A DNA stretch of 64,000 nt from Sphingobium subterraneum (lineage in GTDB: Bacteria > Pseudomonadota > Alphaproteobacteria > Sphingomonadales > Sphingomonadaceae): contig NZ_JACIJP010000004.1 in assembly GCF_014199435.1 (NCBI RefSeq), positions 1-64,000 on the forward strand, read 5' to 3'. Below, one piece after another: positions 8,284 through 16,109 of the stretch. Within the stretch, counting starts at the first letter, position 1. Every line of letters begins with the position of its first letter. The notes under the pieces were generated by a model. It ran no database searches, was not told the DNA's origin, and saw only the letters and a program-made list of their open reading frames with translations. The position numbers and the translations under genes were made by a program.

Positions 8284-11200
8284 GGGCGCGCGCAAACTTC
8301 CCATGCAGCACATTTCAGTCCGCGTGCCGTGGCACGATGCCGGATGGAACGGGAAAATTTGTTCGAACCCTCTCGGGAATACGTATTGCATCGCGCTACC
8401 GCGCATCGGCGACACCCGCGATGATGATTGGGAGACGGCGAACGCCGGAGTAGTGTTCGATCCAGAGGGCCAGCGACTGCCGGCCTGCGCCGCAGAACGC
8501 GGCGCATTCATGTCTGAAACTGCCTATGAACGGCGCTTTCCGCACCCTTATGCGCGACAAAACAACGCGCTCTACACTCATTTCCGCACGACGACCTATC
8601 GCCACGCGCCGCGTTCGGCCTCAGCCGTTCCCTTTGCCTGGATGATGAAGGAGGCGAAGACTGGAATACCGGCTATCGCAGAGCGTCTGTCTTTGGGCTT
8701 TCGCCCCGAACGCGAACCTGAACTCGGCTTCCACAGCATTTGGGTGCAAGAGCGTTCCAATCAGCTGGTCATGCTCGACACCTTCTTTGAGGCGATCAAG
8801 CCTCAGGAGTCACTGGTTTTCTTCTATGCGAAGCGGACACCACTGACGGACGATCCGCGCCGTGTGATCGTGGGCATGGGCCGCGTCACCGGCATCAGCG
8901 GGCCTACCGAATATGCCTATGAGAACAGGCCCGATCATGGACTGCGCTCAATGGTATGGGAGCGCAACGTTAGTCATTCGATCCGCCCCGAAATCGGCGA
9001 CGGCTTCCTGTTGCCCTACCAAGAATTGCTGGCGCTCGCCGCTGAGGACGCAGATTTTGACCTCACCCCATACGTCCTTCACGCCCCGGAGGAGAATTGG
9101 GATGCCTTTTCGATGGGGTCTGAGCATGTCAGCCACGATCAGGCGGTATCGGTGCTTCTGTCCGCTGCTATTGTCATTTCTCGCTACGAGGCTTTGTTAC
9201 CCGGCGACTGGAGCAAGGCACGAAGCTGGATCGATGCGGAACTCAATCGCCTGTGGCGGTTGCGGGGTGCCTTCCCCGGCCTTGGCTCTGCGCTTACCGC
9301 CTTGGGGCTGGAAAATGGTACTCTCATCGCACACGAGGTCGGGGCACAGCTGCATGCCGACGGCAAGGAAGAAGTGCGCGATCCATGGCCGTTGGTCGAT
9401 GAGGTCTTGCGGGATCCTACCAATCTGCCTGCCGATCTGAGAAAGTCTGTTGGACCAGTCATCGTTCAGCTTTGGGATAAGCTGAAGCCGGAACGGCTCG
9501 CTTTGCTGAAATTGCTAGCCCGTTTCGAGATATCTGCTGAACAGGCGAAGCGCTGGTGGGTCCATGAGGTCCGCAAAAAGGCCGGACTTGCCGTGGAAGA
9601 TTCCGAGCTACTGGCAAACCCATATCTTTGCTTCGAAATGGATCGCGGGTGGCCGGATGCGATTTCTTGGGGCACAATTGACCGAGGTCTGTTCCCCGAC
9701 CCGCAGATTGATGCTGCGGTCCCTGTGCCTGAGCCCTCTGCTTGCCCGGAGCCTATCGACCCGAGACGTGGCAGGTCGCTGATTATAAAGACACTCGAAG
9801 AGGCGACTGCGGAAGGTCACACGCTGCTACCGCAGGAATGGATTGTAAACCGTATTCGCGACGCTGAGGTTTCTCCCGCATGCTCGATTGGCAGCGATTG
9901 GTTCGAGGCATTCGCAGAAAATCTTGCCCCGGTCCTTGCAGTAACGGAAGATGCCTCAGGAAGCCCCGCATGGCAGCTTGACCGCTACGCAGACACGCGA
10001 ACACTAATCGGAACTCGTATTCGTAAGCGGCTTAGTGGCATTCGCCACAACGCTGACGAAAACTGGCGAGTCCTGATCGACAAAATGATACCCGTTGCAG
10101 CAGGCGCAGATGATGCCGAGGAGCAAGCGGCCCGGAACGAAAAAGCCATCGCCTTGGAGGAAGTCTATCGGTCGCGTGTGTCTGCGTTGATCGGACCAGC
10201 AGGAACCGGCAAGACCACCCTTCTACAAGCATTGCTGTCTATCCCAGCGGTGAAGAACGGTGGTGTCCTTCTCCTCGCGCCGACGGGCAAGGCCCGCGTC
10301 CAAATGCAAAAGAAGGCGGGGGATGTGAAGGCATTCACACTCGCGCAGTTTCTGTCCGAATATGAGCGGTATGATGGCAAATCGTTCCGCTATTTTGTGA
10401 CCGGCCAGCCGCCGCGTGAAAACGGATTTGCTACTGTCATAATCGATGAAGCCTCCATGTTAACCGAGGATCAGCTTGCCGCCACTTTGGATGCTCTTGA
10501 TGCCGCTGCTGTGCAGCGGCTCGTGCTGGTAGGTGACCCCCGCCAACTTCCACCAATCGGCGCAGGGCGCCCATTTGTTGACGTCATAACGCTCTTGCGA
10601 GAAACCGATGCAAAGCGGGTGCCCGGCCTTGCCGAGCTAAGCATTGTCCGGCGTCAAACGGGTGGTGACGGTGTACTGTTGTCCCGTTGGTTTTCCGGTG
10701 AAGCACCTGATCCTGGAGCAGATGAAGTTTGGGACAGACTTGCTTCTGGCCATGCAAACGGCGTTCGGGCTATCCGATGGGGGAATGATGCTGATCTACA
10801 AGAGCGGCTGCTTGCAGAGTTGACCGCCCATGTTCGCCGTCAAGCGGACCCTTCCTGGTCCGACGAGACTGCTTTCGAAGTCAGCTTGGGCGGGTCAGAA
10901 TTCAGAGGGCGAGCGTACTTTTCACCTTCGCGGCTAGTAGACGGGCAGCGAAACGGGGGCGGCGCAAATTCCGAAAGTTGGCAAATACTAGCCCCACTGC
11001 GGGGCGGCGAAACCGGCGTCGATGGCATGAATCGCTGGATCAAAAGGGTCTTCCGCAGTTCGGCGCGATCTTGGGCTGAGCCTGAGGATCCAAGGTATCG
11101 TAAGATCGCGAAGCCAATGGGAAGTCAGGGGATTTTATACGGAGATAAGGTAATCAACCTTTCGAATGGCAGACGTTTTGATGTCTATCCTGAAGATTCA

Positions 11201-12022
11201 AATGCCTACTTGGCGAATGGCGAGATCGGACTGGCGGTAGGCCAATACAAGGGAATGAAATGGAAGCCCAAGAAGCTCCCATGGAAACTTGAGGTCGAGT
11301 TTTCAACGCAACTTGGTCAAAAATTCGGCTTCTCGGAATCCGATTTCTCCGATGACGGCAGCGACCGGCTCGAGTTGGCATATGCGTTGACGATCCATAA
11401 GTCACAAGGAAGCGAGTTTGGCACGACATTCGTGGTGATACCCAACCCCTGCCGCCTTCTTTCCCGCGAACTTCTCTACACAGCGCTTACTCGACAACAG
11501 CAGGAAGTGATCATTCTCTATCAAGGCGAGATTCGTGAGTTGATGAGAATGTCCGACGCATCAAGGTCAGATACCGCGCACCGTCTTACGAACCTTTTCG
11601 CACCCCCCTCACTTGTTCAGCATGGAACCAAATTTCTCGAACAAGGCCTTGTCCATCGCACCATTCGGGGAGACCTGGTTCGATCAAAGTCAGAGGTCAT
11701 CATCGCTAATCTTCTGGATTCGATGGGCGTTCCATACAGCTATGAACAGCCCTTCGTCGGCCTAGATGGGTCTGTCAGATACCCGGATTTCACGGTTGAA
11801 GATGCCGAGAGCGGTCGTCGCTTGTTGGTCGAGCATTTGGGAATGCTTGATCGACCTGACTACAAGAGCCGCTGGGAAAAGAAGCTGCTCTGGTACAGGA
11901 AAATGGGAGTGAAGCCGGTCGAGGAAGGTCAGGCGGAAACGGGACTTCTCATGACGAGTGAGATCGATGGCTTCGACGCCGCCAAGGTGAAGACCAAAAT
12001 TGAAGCTGCCCTCGGAAGTTAG
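8276..12022 (+). CDS. RecD/UvrD_C-like superfamily I helicase with C-terminal PD-(D/E)XK-like nuclease
   Basis: This 1248-residue protein has three regions. The N-terminal part (to about 170) starts ISVRVPWHDAGWNGKICSNP and contains a PPC-free Cys/His/Trp-rich pattern followed by NNALYTHFRTTTYRHAP; I do not know its function. The central helicase has Walker A GPAGTGKTTLL (about 640), Walker B IIDEASML (about 722), GDPRQLPPIG and the C-terminal TIHKSQGSEF (about 1040) with LLYTALTR, as in RecD-type 5'-3' helicases. The last 120 residues contain SKSEVIIANLL, YPDFTV (about 1168) and LLVEHLG (about 1184), the E...PD...ExxG pattern of PD-(D/E)XK nucleases. It closes the operon, overlapping the upstream gene by eight bases. 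Most likely it unwinds and cuts invading DNA; nuclease activity is inferred from the motif. Confidence 0.8.
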   Translation: MIEGARKLPMQHISVRVPWHDAGWNGKICSNPLGNTYCIALPRIGDTRDDDWETANAGVVFDPEGQRLPACAAERGAFMSETAYERRFPHPYARQNNALYTHFRTTTYRHAPRSASAVPFAWMMKEAKTGIPAIAERLSLGFRPEREPELGFHSIWVQERSNQLVMLDTFFEAIKPQESLVFFYAKRTPLTDDPRRVIVGMGRVTGISGPTEYAYENRPDHGLRSMVWERNVSHSIRPEIGDGFLLPYQELLALAAEDADFDLTPYVLHAPEENWDAFSMGSEHVSHDQAVSVLLSAAIVISRYEALLPGDWSKARSWIDAELNRLWRLRGAFPGLGSALTALGLENGTLIAHEVGAQLHADGKEEVRDPWPLVDEVLRDPTNLPADLRKSVGPVIVQLWDKLKPERLALLKLLARFEISAEQAKRWWVHEVRKKAGLAVEDSELLANPYLCFEMDRGWPDAISWGTIDRGLFPDPQIDAAVPVPEPSACPEPIDPRRGRSLIIKTLEEATAEGHTLLPQEWIVNRIRDAEVSPACSIGSDWFEAFAENLAPVLAVTEDASGSPAWQLDRYADTRTLIGTRIRKRLSGIRHNADENWRVLIDKMIPVAAGADDAEEQAARNEKAIALEEVYRSRVSALIGPAGTGKTTLLQALLSIPAVKNGGVLLLAPTGKARVQMQKKAGDVKAFTLAQFLSEYERYDGKSFRYFVTGQPPRENGFATVIIDEASMLTEDQLAATLDALDAAAVQRLVLVGDPRQLPPIGAGRPFVDVITLLRETDAKRVPGLAELSIVRRQTGGDGVLLSRWFSGEAPDPGADEVWDRLASGHANGVRAIRWGNDADLQERLLAELTAHVRRQADPSWSDETAFEVSLGGSEFRGRAYFSPSRLVDGQRNGGGANSESWQILAPLRGGETGVDGMNRWIKRVFRSSARSWAEPEDPRYRKIAKPMGSQGILYGDKVINLSNGRRFDVYPEDSNAYLANGEIGLAVGQYKGMKWKPKKLPWKLEVEFSTQLGQKFGFSESDFSDDGSDRLELAYALTIHKSQGSEFGTTFVVIPNPCRLLSRELLYTALTRQQQEVIILYQGEIRELMRMSDASRSDTAHRLTNLFAPPSLVQHGTKFLEQGLVHRTIRGDLVRSKSEVIIANLLDSMGVPYSYEQPFVGLDGSVRYPDFTVEDAESGRRLLVEHLGMLDRPDYKSRWEKKLLWYRKMGVKPVEEGQAETGLLMTSEIDGFDAAKVKTKIEAALGS

Positions 12023-12054
12023 AATCTATTTTGATTTGGATACGCATTTCATGA

Positions 12055-12228
12055 TCAACGCGGGGTGCTGCCCTGCCGGGCGACCTGCTCTATCCGCTGG
12101 CGCAGACCGGGCCTGTAGTCCCGGCCCCTTCGGGTGACGATCAGGAGCAGGTCGAAGCGGAGCGGGAATTCCTGGGGGACGCGCTCTGTCCCGCGCATTC
12201 TGCGCTCCTGAGGGCGCGGCACCTCTGA
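12055..12228 (+). pseudogene. Possible C-terminal remnant of a mobile-element gene
   Basis: Directly after the defence operon a frame without a start codon runs from a TGA at 12052-12054 to a TGA at 12226-12228. It reads AALPGDLLYPLAQTG, then [20 protein letters not shown] and ends RARHL. The composition looks like real GC-rich alphaproteobacterial coding sequence rather than random DNA, and it begins abruptly next to the operon end. I cannot name the parent gene. If real, it is the 3' end of a backbone gene cut off when the operon was inserted. Low confidence. Confidence 0.25.
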
Positions 12229-12547
12229 GCTAACCCGCAGGCACTCTTGCCTCTCTCATTGCCGGAGGCCCGCTGGCGCACTGATCGCGCGCGCAGAACC
12301 TCCGTCGGCTTCGCGCCGTTGCAAGGGTGCCAATATTCTTTGGATCGCCGGGCGATCCCTGACGGGAACGCCAAGGGCTTTGCCCTCTCGTTCCCGAAAC
12401 CGGAAATAGACGCCCCCGTGTGGCGGGCTGTGCCCGCTGGCCCGCGCCAGGGCATCGATTCCGGTTTTCCCTCCCCCTCCCATCCTCGCCGGAAGGCAGA
12501 CCGCATGCCGCGTGTCGGATGCGGCTTTGCCGGAAGGAGTCAGGCAG
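12229..12547 (+). promoter_or_regulatory. Hairpin-rich untranslated region upstream of a small-protein operon
   Basis: I see no gene in this 319-base stretch, but it holds several strong inverted repeats. GGATCGCC (12342-12349) and GGCGATCC (12351-12358) have a one-base centre. CGGGAACG (12363-12370) pairs with CGTTCCCG (12389-12396) around an inner AGGGC/GCCCT stem with a TTT loop. GCGGGC (12423-12428) pairs with GCCCGC (12432-12437), and CCGCAT (12501-12506) with ATGCGG (12519-12524). The words GCCGGAAGG occur at 12488-12496 and again at 12529-12537, the second serving as ribosome-binding site of the gene at 12548. It could be a structured leader, a phage or plasmid replication or transfer site, or a former coding boundary; the sequence alone does not decide. 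Confidence 0.4.
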
Positions 12548-12736
12548 ATGGACGATCAAATCTTGAACTACCGCGCTTGCGGAGCCGAGTGCCGCGAGGA
12601 TTGGTTGCGGATGCTGGCGAACGAGAACGGCTTGCCGTTGGTGACGGTGCAACGCTTGGCAGAGGAACTAGGCGAGCGTGAGGATTTCGGCGAGCTGGTC
12701 GATATTTGTGAGTTTGGCGGGAGGGTGGTGCAATGA
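12548..12736 (+). CDS. Small conserved-looking protein, unknown function
   Basis: This 62-residue protein begins MDDQILNYRACGAECREDWL and ends in VDICEFGGRVVQ. It has a well placed GGAG (12536-12539) eight bases before the ATG, and its stop overlaps the start of the DUF3768 gene (ATGA at 12733-12736), so the two form an operon. No known domain is recognised. The central part is predicted helical and could be a small DNA-binding or regulatory protein. Small genes of this kind accompany DUF3768 on alphaproteobacterial plasmids and integrative elements. Confidence 0.5.
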   Translation: MDDQILNYRACGAECREDWLRMLANENGLPLVTVQRLAEELGEREDFGELVDICEFGGRVVQ

Positions 12737-13116
12737 CTGCTGGCACCCTTTCCCGCAGCGAGAGGATTGCCCGGCTTAATGATAGGGCGCGGCAGGCGAT
12801 GGGCCTTGCCTGTGTTGCCGAGGCGACCGAGGGATTCCGTGCCTTGCCCGAGGAGGATCAGTCACGGGTGCGCGAGCTGGTCGAGACATTCGACGCGTTC
12901 ACGCCGGACAACGATCCTTATGGTGAACGCGATTTCGGGGCGATCTATCAGGATGGCGAAGGTCGCTGGACGACCACGCGACCGGCGCGGCCTGCCCAAA
13001 CCGTGTTCTGGAAGATCGATGCCTACGACCGCGACTTGCGGTTCGGCAGCGATGACCCCGCCAATCCCGCAGTTACCCGGCGGGTGCTCACCATCATGCT
13101 TGCCAGCGAATATTGA
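12733..13116 (+). CDS. DUF3768 domain protein
   Basis: This 127-residue protein matches the DUF3768 pattern: an N-terminal RSERIARLNDRARQ helix, a middle FDAFTPDNDPYGERDFG, then VFWKIDAYDRDLRFGSDDP and the end VTRRVLTIMLASEY. The family is common on plasmids and integrative elements of alphaproteobacteria, and its function is unknown. The gene overlaps the upstream 62-residue gene by four bases. The protein is soluble and acidic. Downstream, 15 bases after the stop, a 13-base perfect inverted repeat separates it from the convergent HNH gene. It supports the view that this part of the island derives from a conjugative or plasmid-like backbone. Confidence 0.8.
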   Translation: MTAGTLSRSERIARLNDRARQAMGLACVAEATEGFRALPEEDQSRVRELVETFDAFTPDNDPYGERDFGAIYQDGEGRWTTTRPARPAQTVFWKIDAYDRDLRFGSDDPANPAVTRRVLTIMLASEY

Positions 13117-13130
13117 AGGGAGGCAATCCG

Positions 13131-13158
13131 CGCGCCGCCTGACACGTCAGGCGGCGCG
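13131..13158. terminator. Perfect 13-bp inverted repeat between convergent genes
   Basis: CGCGCCGCCTGAC (13131-13143) and GTCAGGCGGCGCG (13146-13158) are exact reverse complements with a two-base centre. The right arm overlaps the stop codon and last codons of the minus-strand HNH gene. There is no long T-run on either side, so it is a plausible bidirectional transcription stop or a protein-binding palindrome. Confidence 0.5.
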
Positions 13159-13962
13159 TTGATCCACGAAGCAGTGTTCGTTGTGCCAATCAAGGAAGGC
13201 GGGTTCAGGATCGAACCGCACTGCCGAGCGCAATGTCTCGTTTTCGAATTGCCGGAAATAGTCGCGCGTCTCGCGGCTCTGGCTTTCTCGCAGTTGCCGC
13301 GAGACGCGTATGCGCCGCTGGCGATCTACCGTGATGAGCCCGCGATCAAATGCGCGGTCGAGTGTCGCAGAAAGCAGCAGGCCATTGGCCGGGTTGTGCC
13401 GGTTCTCGCTGTCCTTGCCCCACGGCTTGATGTGGCTTGCCGTGAGCAGGCGCGGATCGGCGATCCCAGTGATGCAGCAGGTCTCTTCGTAATTGGCGAG
13501 CACCGCGCGGCGGAAGAAGTTTTGGCCAACGCGCTGATTGACGAGCGCCTGTGTGGTGGACTCGCCTTGATAGGGTTCGAACCGGAATTCGCTGCGCTTC
13601 TCATTGAGGCGCGTTGGCTTGCTAGGCAGCTCTAATTGGCCGATTTTGGCTGCCCATAGGTTCGCTGCCTGTGAGACGAGACCGGTCCAGTCCTGGCCGA
13701 ACTCGGAATAGGTTGCGCGATCCAGCTTGGATGCACCGTCCAGACCCTTGCGTCCGCTGTCGGTGATCTTGGGATCGAGGCTGGCGAAGTTGCACAGCTT
13801 CATCGCGACCGAGCTGTTCGTGCGCCCGAGCGCAGCGGCGAGCTCCTGGATTTCCGGATTGCCCGAGTGCAGCTTTCCGAACGGCAGCTGAAAGTAGAGA
13901 TACAGCGCCAGCACCGTCTCCTCTTCGCTCCAGCGTTTCCGTGAACTGCCCTCGATTGCCAC
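13147..13962 (-). CDS. HNH endonuclease (predicted restriction-type)
   Basis: This 271-residue protein has an N-terminal helical region (RWSEEETVLALYLYFQLPFG, about 10-29, a pattern typical of these enzymes) and a C-terminal HNH nuclease: CCITGIADPRLLTASHIKPW, then NPANGLLLSATLDRAFDRGL and LITVD. The SHIKPW histidine and the downstream NPANG...DRAFD residues form the metal site. Such proteins are annotated as putative restriction endonucleases that may cut modified or foreign DNA; no cognate methylase lies beside it except the one in the operon at 3736. The start is a GTG at 13962 and no good ribosome-binding site is visible, so the start is uncertain. It is convergent with the DUF3768 gene. 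Confidence 0.8.
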   Translation of the reverse strand: MAIEGSSRKRWSEEETVLALYLYFQLPFGKLHSGNPEIQELAAALGRTNSSVAMKLCNFASLDPKITDSGRKGLDGASKLDRATYSEFGQDWTGLVSQAANLWAAKIGQLELPSKPTRLNEKRSEFRFEPYQGESTTQALVNQRVGQNFFRRAVLANYEETCCITGIADPRLLTASHIKPWGKDSENRHNPANGLLLSATLDRAFDRGLITVDRQRRIRVSRQLRESQSRETRDYFRQFENETLRSAVRFDPEPAFLDWHNEHCFVDQRAA

Positions 13963-14201
13963 GACGAAGGTTTGGGCGAGAGTGATCCAGCGCGCAAGTG
14001 TGACGGTTTGCCATGCGTTTGCATGTCTTTCGATCAGGCGGTTTCGTTCTTGAGCACCCCAACTGGCCGCACTCGGTCAGCCTTCAATGTCCGGCCCGCG
14101 CCGGTTCGCTCCGCTCACCCGTGTTGGACATGAATGCTGCCCTTGGCCGTGCGGCCCTTCTGTTTGGTGCAACGAGCCACCAGACACGAAAGGAAATCAT
14201 C
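13963..14201. other. Intergenic region between divergent genes
   Basis: This stretch holds the upstream regions of the minus-strand HNH gene and the plus-strand small gene at 14202. No convincing open frame, tRNA or repeat is visible. AAAGGA eight bases before 14202 is the ribosome-binding site of the small gene. Confidence 0.4.
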
Positions 14202-14426
14202 ATGGCACGCAGCAATACCGCACCCGCTCAGGAGACCAATCCGCCGGATTTCCTCGCCTGGCATGTCGCCAACAAGGGCGACAAGGGTTTCTGGACCCGC
14301 ATCGGAGCCGCGTGGTTCCATCGCGACCGCAAAGGACTATCGCTTCAGCTCGAAGTAGTGCCGATCAATGGCCGGATCGTCCTGCGCACGCCGCTGGACG
14401 ACGAGAAGAAGGAACCGGGCGCTTAG
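14202..14426 (+). CDS. Small protein of unknown function
   Basis: This 74-residue protein begins MARSNTAPAQETNPPDFLAW and continues HVANKGDKGFWTRIGAAW; it ends with a charged tail (DDEKKEPGA). AAAGGA precedes the ATG by eight bases. The mix of aromatic and charged residues and the repeated KGxKGFWTRIG pattern resemble small proteins found on sphingomonad and rhizobial plasmids and islands, for which no function is known. An in-frame upstream start at 14013 exists but has no ribosome-binding site and would add unlikely residues, so the ATG at 14202 is preferred. Confidence 0.6.
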   Translation: MARSNTAPAQETNPPDFLAWHVANKGDKGFWTRIGAAWFHRDRKGLSLQLEVVPINGRIVLRTPLDDEKKEPGA

Positions 14427-14617
14427 CGCCCGGCCTTCGCCCGTAGGGCCGCAAAGTTGACCGTGAGGTAATTACAGGGCGCGGGGAGCGACGATCTGCG
14501 ATGAACGGGCGCTGGTCTATCTTAATGGACTTGCATTGGCCACACAGCTCTCGCAACTCAACGGCCATCTAAGGCGAGCTAAAGTTGCCACTGTTGTGGA
14601 TCGATCGTGCAAATTCC

Positions 14618-14653
14618 TTGACAGTTGCGCCTGACAAATGTCGAACAAATATG
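14618..14653 (+). promoter_or_regulatory. Possible promoter of the Thoeris operon
   Basis: TTGACA at 14618-14623 is a perfect -35 hexamer 45 bases before the thsA start. A good -10 at 17 bases is not obvious; CGAACA or the AT-rich AAATAT at 14648-14653 are the only candidates. The 241 bases between the small gene at 14202 and thsA contain nothing else I can name. Confidence 0.3.
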
Positions 14654-14667
14654 GAACGGGGTGATCG

Positions 14668-16107
14668 ATGAACGGCGTCGTAGATGAATTTATTGGTAGG
14701 TTCCTAACTGAACTACGGGAGGACAATGCCGCCGTCTTTGTTGGCGCCGGGCTTTCTAAGGCCGCGGGCTTTGTAGATTGGCGGGGCCTACTCGCGCCGA
14801 TTGCCACTCCGTTGGGGCTCGACGTTGAGAAGGAAAACGATCTCGTCGGCTTAGCCCAATTTCATCTCAATACTAACGCTGGCAACCGTAACCAGCTGAA
14901 TCAGCTTCTTATTGAACAGTTCGCGGATTTGCCTGCACCTACTGAAAATCATCGGCTGCTCGCGCGCCTTCCGATCCGTAGCTACTGGACCACCAACTAT
15001 GACCGGTTGATCGAGCAAGCTTTGAAGGACTGCGGCAAGCGGGTCGACGCGAAATACACCGTTGAGCAACTTTCTCTAACTGTTCGCGGGCGAGATGCCA
15101 TCGTATACAAGATGCACGGTGACATCGAACACGCCGATAAGGCCGTGCTCACAAAGGATGACTACGAGCGTTACGCTGGGACGCACGCACCGTTCATCAC
15201 CGCACTTTCAGGCGATCTGGTTGAGCGAACCTTCTTATTCCTCGGATTCAGCTTCACTGATCCCAATCTGGACTACGTTTTGGCGCGGATACGCTCGCGC
15301 TTCGAGAAGAACCAGCGGCAGCACTTTTGTATCGTCAAGACTCGCTCCAAACTGCCGAATGAATCAGATGCAGACTTCGCCTATGCCAAGACGCGGCAGG
15401 ACCTCGTTGCTCAGGACCTGCTGCGATTTAACATCAAGACCATCGCCGTCGAAGAGTTCAGTGACATCACCAAACTTCTGTCCACGATCGTAGATCGGTT
15501 CCGGCAGCAGACCGTCTTCATTTCTGGAAGCGCGGCGGATTACGGCCAGTGGGGCCAGCAAGAAACCGAAAATTTCTTGATGCGCCTTGCTGCTGCACTC
15601 ATCGACCGCGATTGCCGGATCAACAGCGGTTTTGGACTCGGCATAGGCAGCGCCGTCGTCACTGGCGCAGTAGAGCAGATTTACTCCAACAATCAGCGCA
15701 GCATCGACAGCCATTTGCTGCTGCGCCCCTTTCCGGCTGGCATCCAGGACCAAGCCGAACGCGAACGGGTCTTTGAGCGTTATCGAACCGAGCTTATCGC
15801 TCAGGCCGGGATAGCCATCTTCTTGATAGGGAACAAGCTGGACACAGGTAACTTGGTGCCTGCAGACGGCATGCGGGTCGAATTCGATCTGGCACGCAAT
15901 GCAGGCCTGCATTGCTTGCCGATCGGCGCAAGCGGCGGGATATCGGCAGACCTTTGGAGCGAAATGATGGCTGAACTCAAGATCGCGTATCCAGAGCGCG
16001 ACGACAATTTTTATGAACTTTTCGAGCGGCTCGGCCAGAAGGTAGACAATCCGCACGAGCTTCTCGACCCTTTACTCCAAATCATCGATATTCTTAGGAA
16101 GGAATAG
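14668..16107 (+). CDS. thsA: Thoeris effector ThsA (SIR2 NADase plus SLOG sensor)
   Basis: This 479-residue protein has the two-domain layout of ThsA. The N-terminal SIR2-like domain (about 10-270) carries the NAD pocket motif FVGAGLSKAAG (24-34), the conserved Asn110 in TTNYDRLIE and His150 in YKMHGDIE, aligning with the catalytic Asn112 and His152 of Bacillus cereus ThsA, and ends with FLGFSFTDPNLDYVL. The C-terminal SLOG domain (about 281-476) starts TVFISGSAADYG and contains NSGFGLGIGSAV and a conserved GMRVEFDLA. In known Thoeris, TIR proteins sense phage and make a cyclic ADP-ribose isomer that binds SLOG and activates NAD+ depletion. Two TIR-like genes follow immediately, confirming the assignment. 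Confidence 0.93.
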   Translation: MNGVVDEFIGRFLTELREDNAAVFVGAGLSKAAGFVDWRGLLAPIATPLGLDVEKENDLVGLAQFHLNTNAGNRNQLNQLLIEQFADLPAPTENHRLLARLPIRSYWTTNYDRLIEQALKDCGKRVDAKYTVEQLSLTVRGRDAIVYKMHGDIEHADKAVLTKDDYERYAGTHAPFITALSGDLVERTFLFLGFSFTDPNLDYVLARIRSRFEKNQRQHFCIVKTRSKLPNESDADFAYAKTRQDLVAQDLLRFNIKTIAVEEFSDITKLLSTIVDRFRQQTVFISGSAADYGQWGQQETENFLMRLAAALIDRDCRINSGFGLGIGSAVVTGAVEQIYSNNQRSIDSHLLLRPFPAGIQDQAERERVFERYRTELIAQAGIAIFLIGNKLDTGNLVPADGMRVEFDLARNAGLHCLPIGASGGISADLWSEMMAELKIAYPERDDNFYELFERLGQKVDNPHELLDPLLQIIDILRKE

Positions 16108-16109
16108 CC

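Noticed and set aside
12247..12681. 144-codon plus frame over the hairpin region
   Set aside because: Its second half is a shifted frame of the 62-residue gene, and no domain or ribosome-binding site supports it.
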